A stretch of 64,000 nt of DNA from Gammaproteobacteria bacterium (lineage in GTDB: Bacteria > Pseudomonadota > Gammaproteobacteria > Pseudomonadales > Halieaceae): the NCBI GenBank assembly GCA_024644535.1, contig JAHEKX010000007.1:288567-352566 (forward strand). The letters are read 5' to 3'. The position numbers and the translations under genes are program-made. Shown piece after piece: positions 8,872 to 18,099 of this stretch (position 1 is the stretch's first letter; each line of letters begins with the position of its first letter). The notes under the pieces were generated by a model, which was not told the DNA's origin, ran no database searches, and saw only the letters and a list, made by a program, of their open reading frames with translations.

Positions 8872-9655
8872 GCCATCGGTCATTTCAGCGCGTGAAATTA
8901 GCGTGAACATTGGCGAGCAAACTCGCATACAGACGCTATCAGTTAATCTATACGCTGGAGAGATTCTTGGCTTGATGGGGCCTAATGGTGCTGGAAAGAC
9001 AACCCTACTTAGGGCTCTAACCGGCGATCTAGAGCCAGCAACTGGCCTTATTAAATTACAAGGCAAAGCACTGCTCGACTGGCCCTTAGAAGCTCGTGCC
9101 AAAATCGTTGGCGTCATGCCTCAGCACACCCGGCTTGATTTCGATTTCAGTGTGAGGGACGTTGTCGCCATGGGACGAGCTCCTCACACTACAGGCCGTA
9201 TATTCGATCGCGAATGTATCAAACAAGTGCTTGATGTTTGTGGGTTAAACGAACTGGCTGAACAGCCCTACACTCAACTCTCGGGAGGCGAACAGCAACG
9301 TTGCCACTTGGCGCGCTGTCTGGTTCAAATCGAGCAAAGCACGCCGTCATTGGATGGTTGTGCTCTGCTGCTGGATGAGCCTTTTAACAGCATCGACATT
9401 GGCTACATCGAAAAGATTAAATGCTATTTACGAACCCTAGCCCAACGCGGTTTGACTATTGTTATTAGTTTGCACGACGTCAATTTACTTGCTCAATTGA
9501 GTGATCAAATTTTGGTCCTACACCAAGGACATTGCGTGGCACACGCCAGCCCAGCAGAAGTAATGAACCCAGCTCTATTCACAAAAGTATTTGGCGTTTC
9601 AGTGGAAGTCATATCGCATCCGACAAGCAATACACCGTGGGCTATTCCTTTATGA
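8864..9655 (+). CDS. btuD: Vitamin B12 ABC transporter ATPase
   Basis: Cytosolic ATPase of the importer. Walker A is GPNGAGKT, the Q-loop follows in MPQHTRLDFDF, the signature is LSGGEQQR, Walker B is ALLLDEP and the switch histidine is in SLHDVNLL. By sequence alone it is as close to haem ATPases (HmuV) as to BtuD; its operon partners decide for B12. The track start at 8855 is a GTG; the ATG at 8864 is preferred. Its stop (TGA) overlaps the btuF ATG as ATGA. Confidence 0.87.
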   Translation: MFKPSVISAREISVNIGEQTRIQTLSVNLYAGEILGLMGPNGAGKTTLLRALTGDLEPATGLIKLQGKALLDWPLEARAKIVGVMPQHTRLDFDFSVRDVVAMGRAPHTTGRIFDRECIKQVLDVCGLNELAEQPYTQLSGGEQQRCHLARCLVQIEQSTPSLDGCALLLDEPFNSIDIGYIEKIKCYLRTLAQRGLTIVISLHDVNLLAQLSDQILVLHQGHCVAHASPAEVMNPALFTKVFGVSVEVISHPTSNTPWAIPL

Positions 9656-10551
9656 AATCTCGCCCGCTGTGCCTTACAAAATTAATACTAACCCTATACT
9701 TCGCCATCTGCTCGCCAGTGGTTTTGGCGGAAATAGCCGTGATCGACGATGCGGGTAAAACCGTTCGACTAGAACGATACGCACAGCGTATCGTGGCGCT
9801 GTCGCCTCACATTACCGAAAATCTATTCGCCGCGGGTCTGGGAACGCGAATCGTTGCCACAGTGGCTCACGCCGATTATCCCGCGCAAGCCAAAGCACTG
9901 CCGCGAATTGGAGGCTACAACAGTCTGAACCTGGAGGCTTTAATACAACTACAACCGGATTTGATCATTACCTGGGGGAGCGGAATAAGTTATGAATCAC
10001 AGGCAAAATTACACGCCCTAGGAATTCCTATCTATATCAGTGAGCCTGAAACAATAGAGGGGATTCAAGAGAATATAGAAGACTTTGCATTACTTGGCGG
10101 ACTCACACAAAATAACGTACCGGTACTAGGTACATTCACACAAGTGCTGGCTAAATATCCGAAGCGAGACGCAACCGCAACCGTATTTTACCAAATCTGG
10201 AATGAGCCCATTCAAACTCTAAATGGCGTTCATATTGCGAATGATGTTTTCTCACGCTGCGGTTTATACAATGCCTTTGCCACGTCCCACAGCGTGGCAC
10301 CAACGCTAAGCGTGGAAAGCGTCATCACCGCGAGCCCCGATGTAATCATTGCAAGTGGCTTGGGTAACGAACGACCACCCTGGCTCGACCGCTGGACAAA
10401 ATACAGCAGCATAAGCGCAGTTAAAAGCGGTGCTTTGTATGCACTAAACCCTGACTTGCTGCAACGACCGACACCACGCATTTTGGACGGGCTTACGCAG
10501 ATTTGTAGTTGGTCTAGTCAGCTTCGCGCGTCAAACCCAAACGTTCACTGA
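9652..10551 (+). CDS. btuF: Vitamin B12 periplasmic binding protein
   Basis: 299-aa periplasmic substrate-binding protein. The ATG at 9652 overlaps the btuD stop and opens a clear signal peptide (KSRPLCLTKLILTLYFAICS, cleavage after VLA). Class III binding-protein features follow: RIVALSPHITENLFAAGLG, LPRIGGYNSLNLEALIQLQPDLIITW, and a second lobe with PTLSVESVITASPDVIIASG. The track start at 9532 lies inside btuD and is rejected. Last gene of the btu operon; its 3' end overlaps the convergent sstT gene by 38 bp. Confidence 0.9.
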   Translation: MKSRPLCLTKLILTLYFAICSPVVLAEIAVIDDAGKTVRLERYAQRIVALSPHITENLFAAGLGTRIVATVAHADYPAQAKALPRIGGYNSLNLEALIQLQPDLIITWGSGISYESQAKLHALGIPIYISEPETIEGIQENIEDFALLGGLTQNNVPVLGTFTQVLAKYPKRDATATVFYQIWNEPIQTLNGVHIANDVFSRCGLYNAFATSHSVAPTLSVESVITASPDVIIASGLGNERPPWLDRWTKYSSISAVKSGALYALNPDLLQRPTPRILDGLTQICSWSSQLRASNPNVH

Positions 10552-11722
10552 CGGTGGCAGTGAATACAACGTCAGTGCTGCTATTCAAAGCTGTTTCAGC
10601 ACTATCTTGCACAACGCTTATCACGAAGCCGACCGCCACTACTTGCATAGCGACATCGGCTGATATTCCGAACAAACCGCAAGCCAAAGGAATGAGTAGC
10701 AAGCTCCCAGACGGAACACCGCTGGCACCACACGCCGCCAATGCCGCAACAACACACAACAGCAAACTACTCACAAATCCAACCTCAATGCCCAGTGTAT
10801 TCACCGCGGCAAGGGTCAGTACCGTAATGGTGATAGCCGCACCGGCCATGTTAATGGTCGCGCCCACAGGTATGGTAACGCTATAGAGCGAGCTAGGAAG
10901 CCCCAACCGCTCAGCCAAGGCCAAATTCACAGGAATGTTAGCGGCGGATGAGCGCGTAAAAAAAGCGGTAATACCAGAATCTCGAAGGCAGGCCAGTATC
11001 AGTGGATAAGGGTTTTTTCCCGTCAATAAGGCTACGATAAGTCCATTGACCCCGAAAGCTACAAGCACCATAGCACCGACCAACAGCAGAGCGAGGTTCA
11101 CATAATCAAACAACGCGTCGATACCCACGCGCGCCACGGTAACACTGACCAGCCCGAAAATCCCAACAGGGGCGAGCTGAATGATCCAGCGCACAATTTC
11201 AGTCAAACGTTCCGATACTGAGGCAAGGGCATGACGAATATTATCGGGGGCACTGCGGAAACTAATACCAAACAATAGACCCCAGACAAGACAAGCTAAA
11301 AAATTGGCTTCTATCAAGGCATTTATTGGGTTATCTACCATGCGTTTCAATACGTCGGCTAATACAGCAAGCACCGAACCAGGTGGATTACCATCTACAG
11401 CGCTGAGTAAGTGGAGCTGTTGAGGAAACATAAGGCTCAACAGCAAAGCTACGACCGCAGCGCCAACGGTGCCCAACAAGTACAATAGTACGGTTAGGCT
11501 TATCGCTGGGCGCGACGTTTGAGTGCGTTGCAAATTGGCCAAGGCCGAAGTCACTAAAACCAACACCAACATAGGTGCAATGGCCTTTAACAAGCCCACG
11601 AATAATTCACCAAGAATACCCGCTTCTTGACCCAAAGCAGGCGCAAAAACACCCAAGGTGACACCTAAAATAACGCCAACAGCGATACGCAAGACTAGCT
11701 TTTTAGAATCAAACAGTGCCAT
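10514..11722 (-). CDS. sstT: Na+/serine-threonine symporter
   Basis: Inner-membrane sodium-coupled serine/threonine importer of the dicarboxylate/amino acid:cation symporter family. It tracks E. coli SstT along its length: LFVGLLKAIAPMLVLVLV, the re-entrant CLRDSGITAFFTRSSAANIP, PVGATINMAGAAITITVLT, CGASGVPSGSLLLIPLACGLFGIS and VVQDSAETALNSSTDVVFTA. The track start at 11773 is long; the ATG at 11722 (MALFDSKK) has an AAAGGGG site eight bases upstream and gives 402 aa, close to the 414 of E. coli. Stands alone, convergent with btuF. Confidence 0.93.
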   Translation of the reverse strand: MALFDSKKLVLRIAVGVILGVTLGVFAPALGQEAGILGELFVGLLKAIAPMLVLVLVTSALANLQRTQTSRPAISLTVLLYLLGTVGAAVVALLLSLMFPQQLHLLSAVDGNPPGSVLAVLADVLKRMVDNPINALIEANFLACLVWGLLFGISFRSAPDNIRHALASVSERLTEIVRWIIQLAPVGIFGLVSVTVARVGIDALFDYVNLALLLVGAMVLVAFGVNGLIVALLTGKNPYPLILACLRDSGITAFFTRSSAANIPVNLALAERLGLPSSLYSVTIPVGATINMAGAAITITVLTLAAVNTLGIEVGFVSSLLLCVVAALAACGASGVPSGSLLLIPLACGLFGISADVAMQVVAVGFVISVVQDSAETALNSSTDVVFTATVSERLGLTREAD

Positions 11723-11841
11723 AACGACCCCTTTATAAGTGTTGAGCGCGAGCATAACACAGGCCTGAAACAATACGCATGGGTGTAGCGATTTTCGCCA
11801 GATCTGTTAGTGTTGCTGTGTTTTAAAAGAGGACTTAAATA

Positions 11842-13119
11842 ATGAAACCAGAAACAATTGCACTACACACTGGCTACGATGGAGACCCAGCGACAAACGC
11901 AGCCACTACGCCCATTTACCAAACGACATCTTATACCTTTAACGATACGCAACATGGTGCAGACTTATTCGACTTAAAAGTACCCGGCAACATCTATAGC
12001 CGTATCATGAACCCGACTAACGCCGTTTTGGAAGCGCGCCTAGCGGCTCTCGAAGGCGGAGTTGGTGCACTTGCGGTGGCCTCAGGCATGGCGGCTATCC
12101 GCTACGCCATCGAAGCGATTGCCGAAGTTGGAACGAACATCGTAAGCACCTCACAACTATACGGTGGCACCTACAATTTATTCGCCCACACATTTCCTCG
12201 GCAAGGCATTGAAACACGCTTTGTCGCAGCGGACGATTTCGACAGGATTGCCTCACTAATCGATGAAAATACTCGCGCCTTGTTCTGCGAATCCATCGGT
12301 AACCCTGCAGGCAATATCGTGGACATCCGGCGCTGGGCCGATATCGCACATGCCGCTGGCGTACCCCTGATCGTCGACAACACAGTGGCAACTCCGCTCT
12401 TGTGTCGAGTTTTTGATCATGGCGCGGACATCTCGGTTCACTCGCTGACCAAATATATTGGCGGCCACGGCACGACAATTGGCGGAGCCATTGTCGATTC
12501 CGGAAGGTTCGACTGGGCTGGAAACAAAGACCGCTTTAAAATTTTGAACGAGCCCGACCCCTCTTATCATGGCGTGGTGTATACCGAGGCCTTGGGGCCC
12601 GCCGCCTTCATAGGTCGCTGTCGTGTCGTGCCCTTACGTAATACCGGGGCTGCATTATCAGCACAATCGGCTTTTCAAATCATGCAGGGCTTAGAGACGC
12701 TCGCTCTTAGAATGGAACGCCACTGCGAGAACACCGAAGCCGTCGCTGCACATTTACAGCAGCATCCAGCAGTCGAGTGGGTGAACTATGCGGCACTGCC
12801 TGATTCGCCCTATCATGAAACTTGCCAAACAATTTGTGGTGGCAAAGCCTCGGGCATTCTGAGCTTTGGCATTAAAGGCGGCAAGGAATCCGGCGCTAAG
12901 TTCATTGATGCTCTGCAACTCATCTTGCGCTTGGTAAATATCGGTGATGCAAAATCACTCGCCTGCCACCCTGCCACCACAACGCACCGACAGCTGAACG
13001 CAGAAGAATTAGCCTCTGCCGGTGTAAGTGAAGCGATGGTGCGTTTATCTATCGGCATCGAGCACATCGACGACATCCTTGCGGATGTCGATCAAGCGCT
13101 GACGGCATCTCAAGTCTGA
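11842..13119 (+). CDS. metY: O-acetylhomoserine sulfhydrylase
   Basis: PLP enzyme making homocysteine (or methionine with methanethiol) from O-acetyl-L-homoserine in the cytosol. 425 aa, typical for MetY. Motifs: TPIYQTTSYTFNDTQHGADLF near residue 25, YSRIMNPTNAVLEARLAALEGG, VASGMAAI, and the PLP lysine in SVHSLTKYIGGHGTTIGG near 205. The long form and GHG motif favour MetY over cystathionine enzymes. The ATG is preceded by AAGAGGA. A strong terminator follows the stop. No SAM riboswitch is seen in the short upstream gap. Confidence 0.92.
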   Translation: MKPETIALHTGYDGDPATNAATTPIYQTTSYTFNDTQHGADLFDLKVPGNIYSRIMNPTNAVLEARLAALEGGVGALAVASGMAAIRYAIEAIAEVGTNIVSTSQLYGGTYNLFAHTFPRQGIETRFVAADDFDRIASLIDENTRALFCESIGNPAGNIVDIRRWADIAHAAGVPLIVDNTVATPLLCRVFDHGADISVHSLTKYIGGHGTTIGGAIVDSGRFDWAGNKDRFKILNEPDPSYHGVVYTEALGPAAFIGRCRVVPLRNTGAALSAQSAFQIMQGLETLALRMERHCENTEAVAAHLQQHPAVEWVNYAALPDSPYHETCQTICGGKASGILSFGIKGGKESGAKFIDALQLILRLVNIGDAKSLACHPATTTHRQLNAEELASAGVSEAMVRLSIGIEHIDDILADVDQALTASQV

Positions 13120-13130
13120 GCTAGCAACAC

Positions 13131-13162
13131 AAAAAAAGGGCGCCATTTAGCGCCCTTTTTTT
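13131..13162. terminator. Bidirectional intrinsic terminator between metY and aceA
   Basis: A7-GGGCGC-CATTTA-GCGCCC-T8: a 6-bp GC stem flanked by a run of A on one side and T on the other, so it can stop transcription from metY (plus) and from aceA (minus). Confidence 0.93.
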
Positions 13163-13178
13163 GCTCCAGGTAGGACTA

Positions 13179-14777
13179 TTAAGAAAACTGGTTCATCGTA
13201 TTGTCTTTACCCGACGCCTTCAAAGCGCCTTCACCTGAAAAGTACTCTTTGTGGTCATCGCCCATATTTGACCCCGCCATGTCTTGGTGTTTGACACAGG
13301 CAATACCACGACGAATTTCTTGACGCTGCACACCACGCACGTAGGCCAACATACCCTCTTCACCAAAATAGCCTTCGGCCAGGGTATCGGTTGACAGGGC
13401 CGCTGTATGGTAGGTCGGCAGTGTGATCAAATGGTGGAAAACACCCGCTTCACGTGAAGCGTCCGCCTGGAAGGACTGAATCCAACGGTCCGCTTCAACT
13501 GCTAGATCGGAATTATCGTAGTCGATACTCATCAGGGCGCTACGGTCGTAAGCTGACAGGTCTTTACCCTCTGCAGTCCACGCATCGAATACCTGCTGGC
13601 GGAAGTTTAGAGTCCAGTTGAATGAAGGGCTGTTGTTATAAACCAGCTTGGCGTTTGGGATAACCTGGCGGATATCATTGACCATGCCGCCGATTTGACC
13701 AACATGTGGCTTCTCAGTCTCGATCCACAACAAATCAGCGCCGTTCTGCAGGCTGGTAATGCAATCCAAAACGCAGCGCTCTTCACCTGTACCTGCTTTG
13801 AATCGATACAAGCCGTTAGGTAAGCGCACAGGACGGACCAGAGCACCATTCTGCTTCAATATAATGTCGCCTTCGTTCACATCATCGGCACCCATTACCG
13901 GCTCAACCTCTAGGAACGCGTTGTATTTTGAGGCAAGATCACCCGGCTGCGTGCTTACTGGGATTTTCTGGGTTAGACCTGCACCCAATGAATCGGTGCG
14001 CGCAACAATCACCCCATTAGGTACGCCCAACTCCAAAAAAGCGTAGCGAACTGCATTAATTTTAGCCAAAAAATCTTCGTGCGGAACTGTGACTTTGCCG
14101 TCTTGGTGACCACATTGCTTAGCATCTGACACTTGGTTTTCGATTTGGATGGCACAGGCCCCCGCCTCGATCATTTTCTTCGCCAATAAATACGTAGCTT
14201 CTTCGTTTCCGAAGCCGGCATCGATGTCAGCGACAATTGGCACCACATGGGTTTCGTAGTTGTCAATTTTGTCTACGGCCGCTTTTTCCCCAGCCGCGTC
14301 GCCGGCAGATCGCGCCGCATCTAGGTCATGGAATAGATGTCCTAGTTCACGCGCATCAGCCTGGCGTAAAAACGTGTACAGCTCTTCAATTAACGCGGGG
14401 ACCGAGGTTTTCTCGTGCATTGACTGGTCGGGTAAGGGCCCGAACTCAGAGCGAAGCGCAGCAATCATCCAACCGGACAAGTACAAGTAGCGCTTATTGG
14501 TAGTGCCGTGGTGCTTTTTAATCGCAATTAATTTTTGCTGGCCGACAAACCCATGCCAACAGCCCAACGACTGTGTATATTGGCTGCTGTCCGCATCGTA
14601 CTCCGCCATGTCTTTGCGCATGATATCAGCGGTATACCGCGCGATATCCAACCCACTACGAAAGCGGTTTTGCACAGCCATACGAGCAGCGTACTCAGGG
14701 CTTATTGCATCCCACGTTCCGGCTTGCTGACCGATAAGATTAGCGAATTGTTCTACGGTTTCTTTGTATTGGCTCAT
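13179..14777 (-). CDS. aceA: Isocitrate lyase, long form
   Basis: Glyoxylate-shunt enzyme splitting isocitrate into glyoxylate and succinate. 532 aa, the length of the Pseudomonas-type enzyme rather than the 434-aa E. coli form. Motifs: IVADIDAGFGNEEATYLLAK near residue 185 with metal-binding Asp, the catalytic-loop KQCGHQDGKVTVPHEDF near 220, and VIVARTDSLGA. The start has an AGAGGTGA ribosome site. No malate synthase is in the window. It sits 129 bp from the end of the ABC exporter operon, and that gap should hold its promoter. It implies growth on acetate or fatty acids. Confidence 0.95.
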   Translation of the reverse strand: MSQYKETVEQFANLIGQQAGTWDAISPEYAARMAVQNRFRSGLDIARYTADIMRKDMAEYDADSSQYTQSLGCWHGFVGQQKLIAIKKHHGTTNKRYLYLSGWMIAALRSEFGPLPDQSMHEKTSVPALIEELYTFLRQADARELGHLFHDLDAARSAGDAAGEKAAVDKIDNYETHVVPIVADIDAGFGNEEATYLLAKKMIEAGACAIQIENQVSDAKQCGHQDGKVTVPHEDFLAKINAVRYAFLELGVPNGVIVARTDSLGAGLTQKIPVSTQPGDLASKYNAFLEVEPVMGADDVNEGDIILKQNGALVRPVRLPNGLYRFKAGTGEERCVLDCITSLQNGADLLWIETEKPHVGQIGGMVNDIRQVIPNAKLVYNNSPSFNWTLNFRQQVFDAWTAEGKDLSAYDRSALMSIDYDNSDLAVEADRWIQSFQADASREAGVFHHLITLPTYHTAALSTDTLAEGYFGEEGMLAYVRGVQRQEIRRGIACVKHQDMAGSNMGDDHKEYFSGEGALKASGKDNTMNQFS

Positions 14778-14906
14778 TGTTCACCTCTGCGGTTGCCTGT
14801 TAAGTCTGATCTAGGGCTGGCCTAGCTGTCTTGTCACAACATGCTAGGCCGACAGAGGGTATAAATAAAATCAATAGATTTGATTTTTGGTATTCACAGT
14901 ATGAAT

Positions 14907-15935
14907 TTAAAGCTCTAGGCGGTAACGTCTAATCTTTGCAGCTAGCAGCAGCAACCCCACACCTACGACCACGCCCGCTATCTGCTCCGGCCAGGTAGCT
15001 TGAAACATATCCATCATAGAGTCATAGCTTTCGCCACCCGGCAAACACCGCGCCACCCGTTCAGCCAACCAGGAGCTTCCAAGCAACCATCGTTCGGCAA
15101 AAATAGCGCCAGCAGGAAGGCCAAACATCCACAACACCGGGGAATTTTTTGCCCAAGCCGACGCCACCAGACTCCATGCATATAACGGGCAGACAATAAC
15201 AATCATGACTGGCAACTTCAGTGCTGTATTCCTAAAAATCTCAGCAATACTAAACCAACTAAAAGTCGAAACCTGTTCTAATGGCGCCGCTGTCCGCGCT
15301 AGAAAAAAAGCTCCTGCCGCCACAATCACAAGCTGAGTTACTATCGATATCACCGCGTATACAAGCGGCACAGCCAACCCGACAGTGAGGTATTTACTGA
15401 ACACTTCTCGCCGGTCACTAATGGGCATCGAGCGCCAAAACAACACACTCCGGTCGCGTCGATCGTTATACAAGCTACCCGCCAAGTAGTTCACGGAAAT
15501 GGTCCACATGACCAGTAAGAATACAACATTCAGGGCATTCAACACCTGGTTAAACTCTTTCCCATCCTTAAGATCATCAAAGCCTGAAGATAATCTGGGG
15601 GCGCTGAACGTCCAGTCGGCGGCAAAGTCCCACTCTGACTGATCAGCGCCTGCGGAACTAGCGCTGGGATACACCCACTCTCCGACTTGAGAACTGACTT
15701 CAGCCCCTTCAGACGACCGTATTTCAATGTCCACTTTGGCGTCTGGAATTTGATTGGCAACGAACCAGCCGATACCCTCTTCCCAGTCCGAAAACTGGCT
15801 GGCAAACACTGCTCCGCCCCAAGACACAACCGCCAAAAATGCAGCTATGACAATGGGTGTTACCAGAAAAGAACCGCGGTATTCGATAAAGTCACGGCGT
15901 AATAAAGCCTTTGCTGGATTGTAATTAGGATTCAT
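14907..15935 (-). CDS. ABC exporter permease (ABC-2-like)
   Basis: 342-aa inner-membrane protein. The N-terminus (KALLRRDFIEYRGSFLVTPIVIAAFLAVVSW) places a helix near residue 30. A long periplasmic loop of about 110 residues follows, then five or six helices (FLLVMWTISVNYLAGSLYNDRRDRSVLFWRSMPIS and on). The DRRDRSVLFWRS stretch is typical of ABC-2 permeases encoded next to YtrA-type regulators. The start overlaps the ATPase stop (ATGA). The substrate is unknown; export of a lipid, antibiotic or peptide is the family theme. Confidence 0.8.
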   Translation of the reverse strand: MNPNYNPAKALLRRDFIEYRGSFLVTPIVIAAFLAVVSWGGAVFASQFSDWEEGIGWFVANQIPDAKVDIEIRSSEGAEVSSQVGEWVYPSASSAGADQSEWDFAADWTFSAPRLSSGFDDLKDGKEFNQVLNALNVVFLLVMWTISVNYLAGSLYNDRRDRSVLFWRSMPISDRREVFSKYLTVGLAVPLVYAVISIVTQLVIVAAGAFFLARTAAPLEQVSTFSWFSIAEIFRNTALKLPVMIVIVCPLYAWSLVASAWAKNSPVLWMFGLPAGAIFAERWLLGSSWLAERVARCLPGGESYDSMMDMFQATWPEQIAGVVVGVGLLLLAAKIRRYRLEL

Positions 15936-16789
15936 CGGACACCTCCATCCATAGCGGCCACAAATAAATCAGCGATTGCTGGGGTGTGACACGCACCATA
16001 TTGTTCAAGTTCCTGTCGTGGGACCGAATCAAAAATAAACGCTTGCCCCCCTAAAATATGGCGAGCACCGAAATACCGCAATCGACTCACTAAGGCGGCA
16101 TTTTCCCCTAGCGCATGAACTTCTACGAAGCGATCCTCAAGGGCTGCCATGGGCGCATTCATTAACATTTCGCCGTCTTTCAAAAATACAAAATGCGTCA
16201 GAATGTGCTGGACCTCCTCGACTTGATGAGTGGAAATAACAATCGTGCGCTCAGCATCGAAGTAATCGTTAAGAAGTTGGTCGAAAAACTGCTTCCGATA
16301 CAGGATGTCTAAGCCTAGTGTAGGTTCGTCTAAAATCAGTAGCCGCGCATCGACCGCCAAGGTCAATGCCAAATGCAACTGCACCATCATGCCTTTAGAC
16401 AAAGTACCGATTTTGGCCTTCGCCCCCACCGAGGTTTGCTTCAAAAATCGTTCAGCTTTGGCTCGATTAAATTTGGGCTGAACACCCTCGACATAGGCAA
16501 TTAACTGATCCACCCGCAGCCATCGCGGTAATACGGCCGTATCCGCAATGAAAGCAACGTCCTGCATCAGACCATGCCGCTCGGCACGCGGATCCTTGCC
16601 CAAAACCTCTAGTCGGCCCTCGCTGTGAGTTAAACCTAGCAAAGCTCGTAGCAGAGTGGTTTTACCCGCTCCATTGGGGCCAATTAGGCCAACGATACTA
16701 CCCGCATCTAGGCGCCAATCTAATGACTTGATTGCATAGTTACCCTGATATTGTTTTCTTAGGTTGCTTACTTCAATTACAGTATTCAT
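15932..16789 (-). CDS. ABC exporter ATPase
   Basis: 285-aa cytosolic ATPase. Walker A GPNGAGKT near residue 38, signature LSKGM (a degenerate LSGGQ) near 137, Walker B LLILDEP, D-loop TLGLD and switch STHQVEEV. I start it at the ATG at 16789, whose A is the last base of the gntR stop (TAATG), rather than the longer track start at 16822. The C-terminal ~80 residues after the switch vary as in YtrB-like ATPases. Functions with the next gene's permease. Confidence 0.88.
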   Translation of the reverse strand: MNTVIEVSNLRKQYQGNYAIKSLDWRLDAGSIVGLIGPNGAGKTTLLRALLGLTHSEGRLEVLGKDPRAERHGLMQDVAFIADTAVLPRWLRVDQLIAYVEGVQPKFNRAKAERFLKQTSVGAKAKIGTLSKGMMVQLHLALTLAVDARLLILDEPTLGLDILYRKQFFDQLLNDYFDAERTIVISTHQVEEVQHILTHFVFLKDGEMLMNAPMAALEDRFVEVHALGENAALVSRLRYFGARHILGGQAFIFDSVPRQELEQYGACHTPAIADLFVAAMDGGVR

Positions 16790-17151
16790 TACTCTTGCTC
16801 CCATTGCGCGAAGCGATCGCACAACTGTCTCGAATTGATCCCCAAGCGTTGGGCTTTGTAATAGATATAAGGTAGGTCTACCTCAAAGAACGTGCGTCTT
16901 AGCGACTGTTGTAACTTCGCCTGTGCGCCTTCGCACACGAAAACACCCACGCCCCGCTTAGTACACAACACTTCTTCTTCAATGAGTGACTGATACGCCT
17001 TATTAACGGTTAAATGGTTGACCCGGAAGTCGCTCGCTAGCTGACGTACCGAGGGAATACTGGTTCCTTCAAGCAAGGACGAATCCGCTATTCGTGAGGC
17101 AATGACTTCAGCGATTTGACGGTAAATAGGTTGATCTGCTCGCCACTCCAT
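16789..17151 (-). CDS. GntR-family regulator, YtrA subfamily
   Basis: 120-aa repressor. The N-terminal winged helix shows PIYRQIAEVIASRIADSSL and SVRQLASDFRVNHLTVNKAYQSLIEEEVL, the standard GntR fold; only a short C-terminal helical tail follows, as in YtrA. The track start at 17157 is a TTG; the ATG at 17151 with AAGGAG seven bases upstream is better. Members of this subfamily usually repress the ABC exporter operon they sit in, so self-regulation of this four-gene operon is expected. The effector is unknown. Confidence 0.88.
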   Translation of the reverse strand: MEWRADQPIYRQIAEVIASRIADSSLLEGTSIPSVRQLASDFRVNHLTVNKAYQSLIEEEVLCTKRGVGVFVCEGAQAKLQQSLRRTFFEVDLPYIYYKAQRLGINSRQLCDRFAQWEQE

Positions 17152-17162
17152 GGCCAATCTCC

Positions 17163-17981
17163 TTAATGTATTTGCTCGAGTTCACCAGAACCCAAGATTG
17201 ACGCAGAAGTGGCATCTGCGGTCCTGTAATACACGCTACCCGAGCCGACTATATTGGCGTTAATCCTGTCAGATGAGTCTATACGCACATCTCCACTGCC
17301 AATAATATTTGCCATGATCGCGCCTGATGAGCATGTCTCTCCGCTAAAATCGCCGCTTCCGGCAATGTTAACGGTTAGGTCATCGACAACATGGCAATCA
17401 TGGCTGACACCAAAATCGCCTGACCCACCAATCGACACCATGGCAGAGCCAGCATTTAAAGTGCCTATGTTAATTGCTCCCGAGCCGGCAATATTCGCCA
17501 CCAAGCGCTCCACATCGAGCGCAGTGGCGTCTACATCGCCCGCACCACCTAGCACAATGGTTAAAGCGGAAAACGCACTGGGATGAAAATACACCGAGCC
17601 AGAACCTTGCAGTTCAACATTCAGCGCCTCGTTCATCTTCATGGGGCGCACAAATATTCGGCCACTACCTCTTAACGTCACCCTTTCGAGCTCAGGAAGT
17701 CGCACCTTGAACTTCACCGGCTCATCGTAATGAAGGCCTTGCTGAGATTTCCCCAAGAACAAGGTGTTGTCGTCTCGTGAGACCAAGGTATCGCCATCTA
17801 GCACCCCTTGAACCTGGACAGAGTAGTCACCCAAACTCAATTCCAGTTCGTGTTTGCCACTTAAAATGACTCTATTAAAGTCATTCAGCTCGTAGGTCTG
17901 TGTGATATCGCCTGCAGAATGTGCGCTGGCTACGCCTAACGCAGCCACGCTGCAAAGAGCGATAATTTGAATGACTCGCAT
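17163..17981 (-). CDS. Exported DUF2807 (head GIN domain) protein
   Basis: 272 aa with a cleavable signal peptide (about 22 residues, ending VASAHSA). The mature part has the DUF2807 pattern: an opening NDFNRVILSGKHELELSLGD, then many short turns carrying G-S-G or G-G-A (RGSGRIF, QGSGSVY, GGAGDVD, AGSGAIN, GGSGDFG, AGSGDFS, IGSGDVR, VGSGSVY, LGSGELE). The regular spacing of about 19-22 residues suggests a beta-solenoid-like fold. The family is called a putative autotransporter adhesin, but function is unproven. First gene of the operon with the GntR regulator and ABC exporter, 11 bp upstream of gntR. Confidence 0.85.
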   Translation of the reverse strand: MRVIQIIALCSVAALGVASAHSAGDITQTYELNDFNRVILSGKHELELSLGDYSVQVQGVLDGDTLVSRDDNTLFLGKSQQGLHYDEPVKFKVRLPELERVTLRGSGRIFVRPMKMNEALNVELQGSGSVYFHPSAFSALTIVLGGAGDVDATALDVERLVANIAGSGAINIGTLNAGSAMVSIGGSGDFGVSHDCHVVDDLTVNIAGSGDFSGETCSSGAIMANIIGSGDVRIDSSDRINANIVGSGSVYYRTADATSASILGSGELEQIH

Positions 17982-18099
17982 AAGTGCCTCCTAAGTAACT
18001 GTTGTGCACGACTATAACAGCGTGAAAGAAGACAGCGAGACGCAGTCGATGAACTGAGCGGATGACCCGCCCAGCCGAGTAAAAAGTCGGTCTAAACCC

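Noticed and set aside
11774-11841. SAM riboswitch before metY
   Set aside because: The gap is only 68 bp and has none of the conserved SAM riboswitch core sequence.
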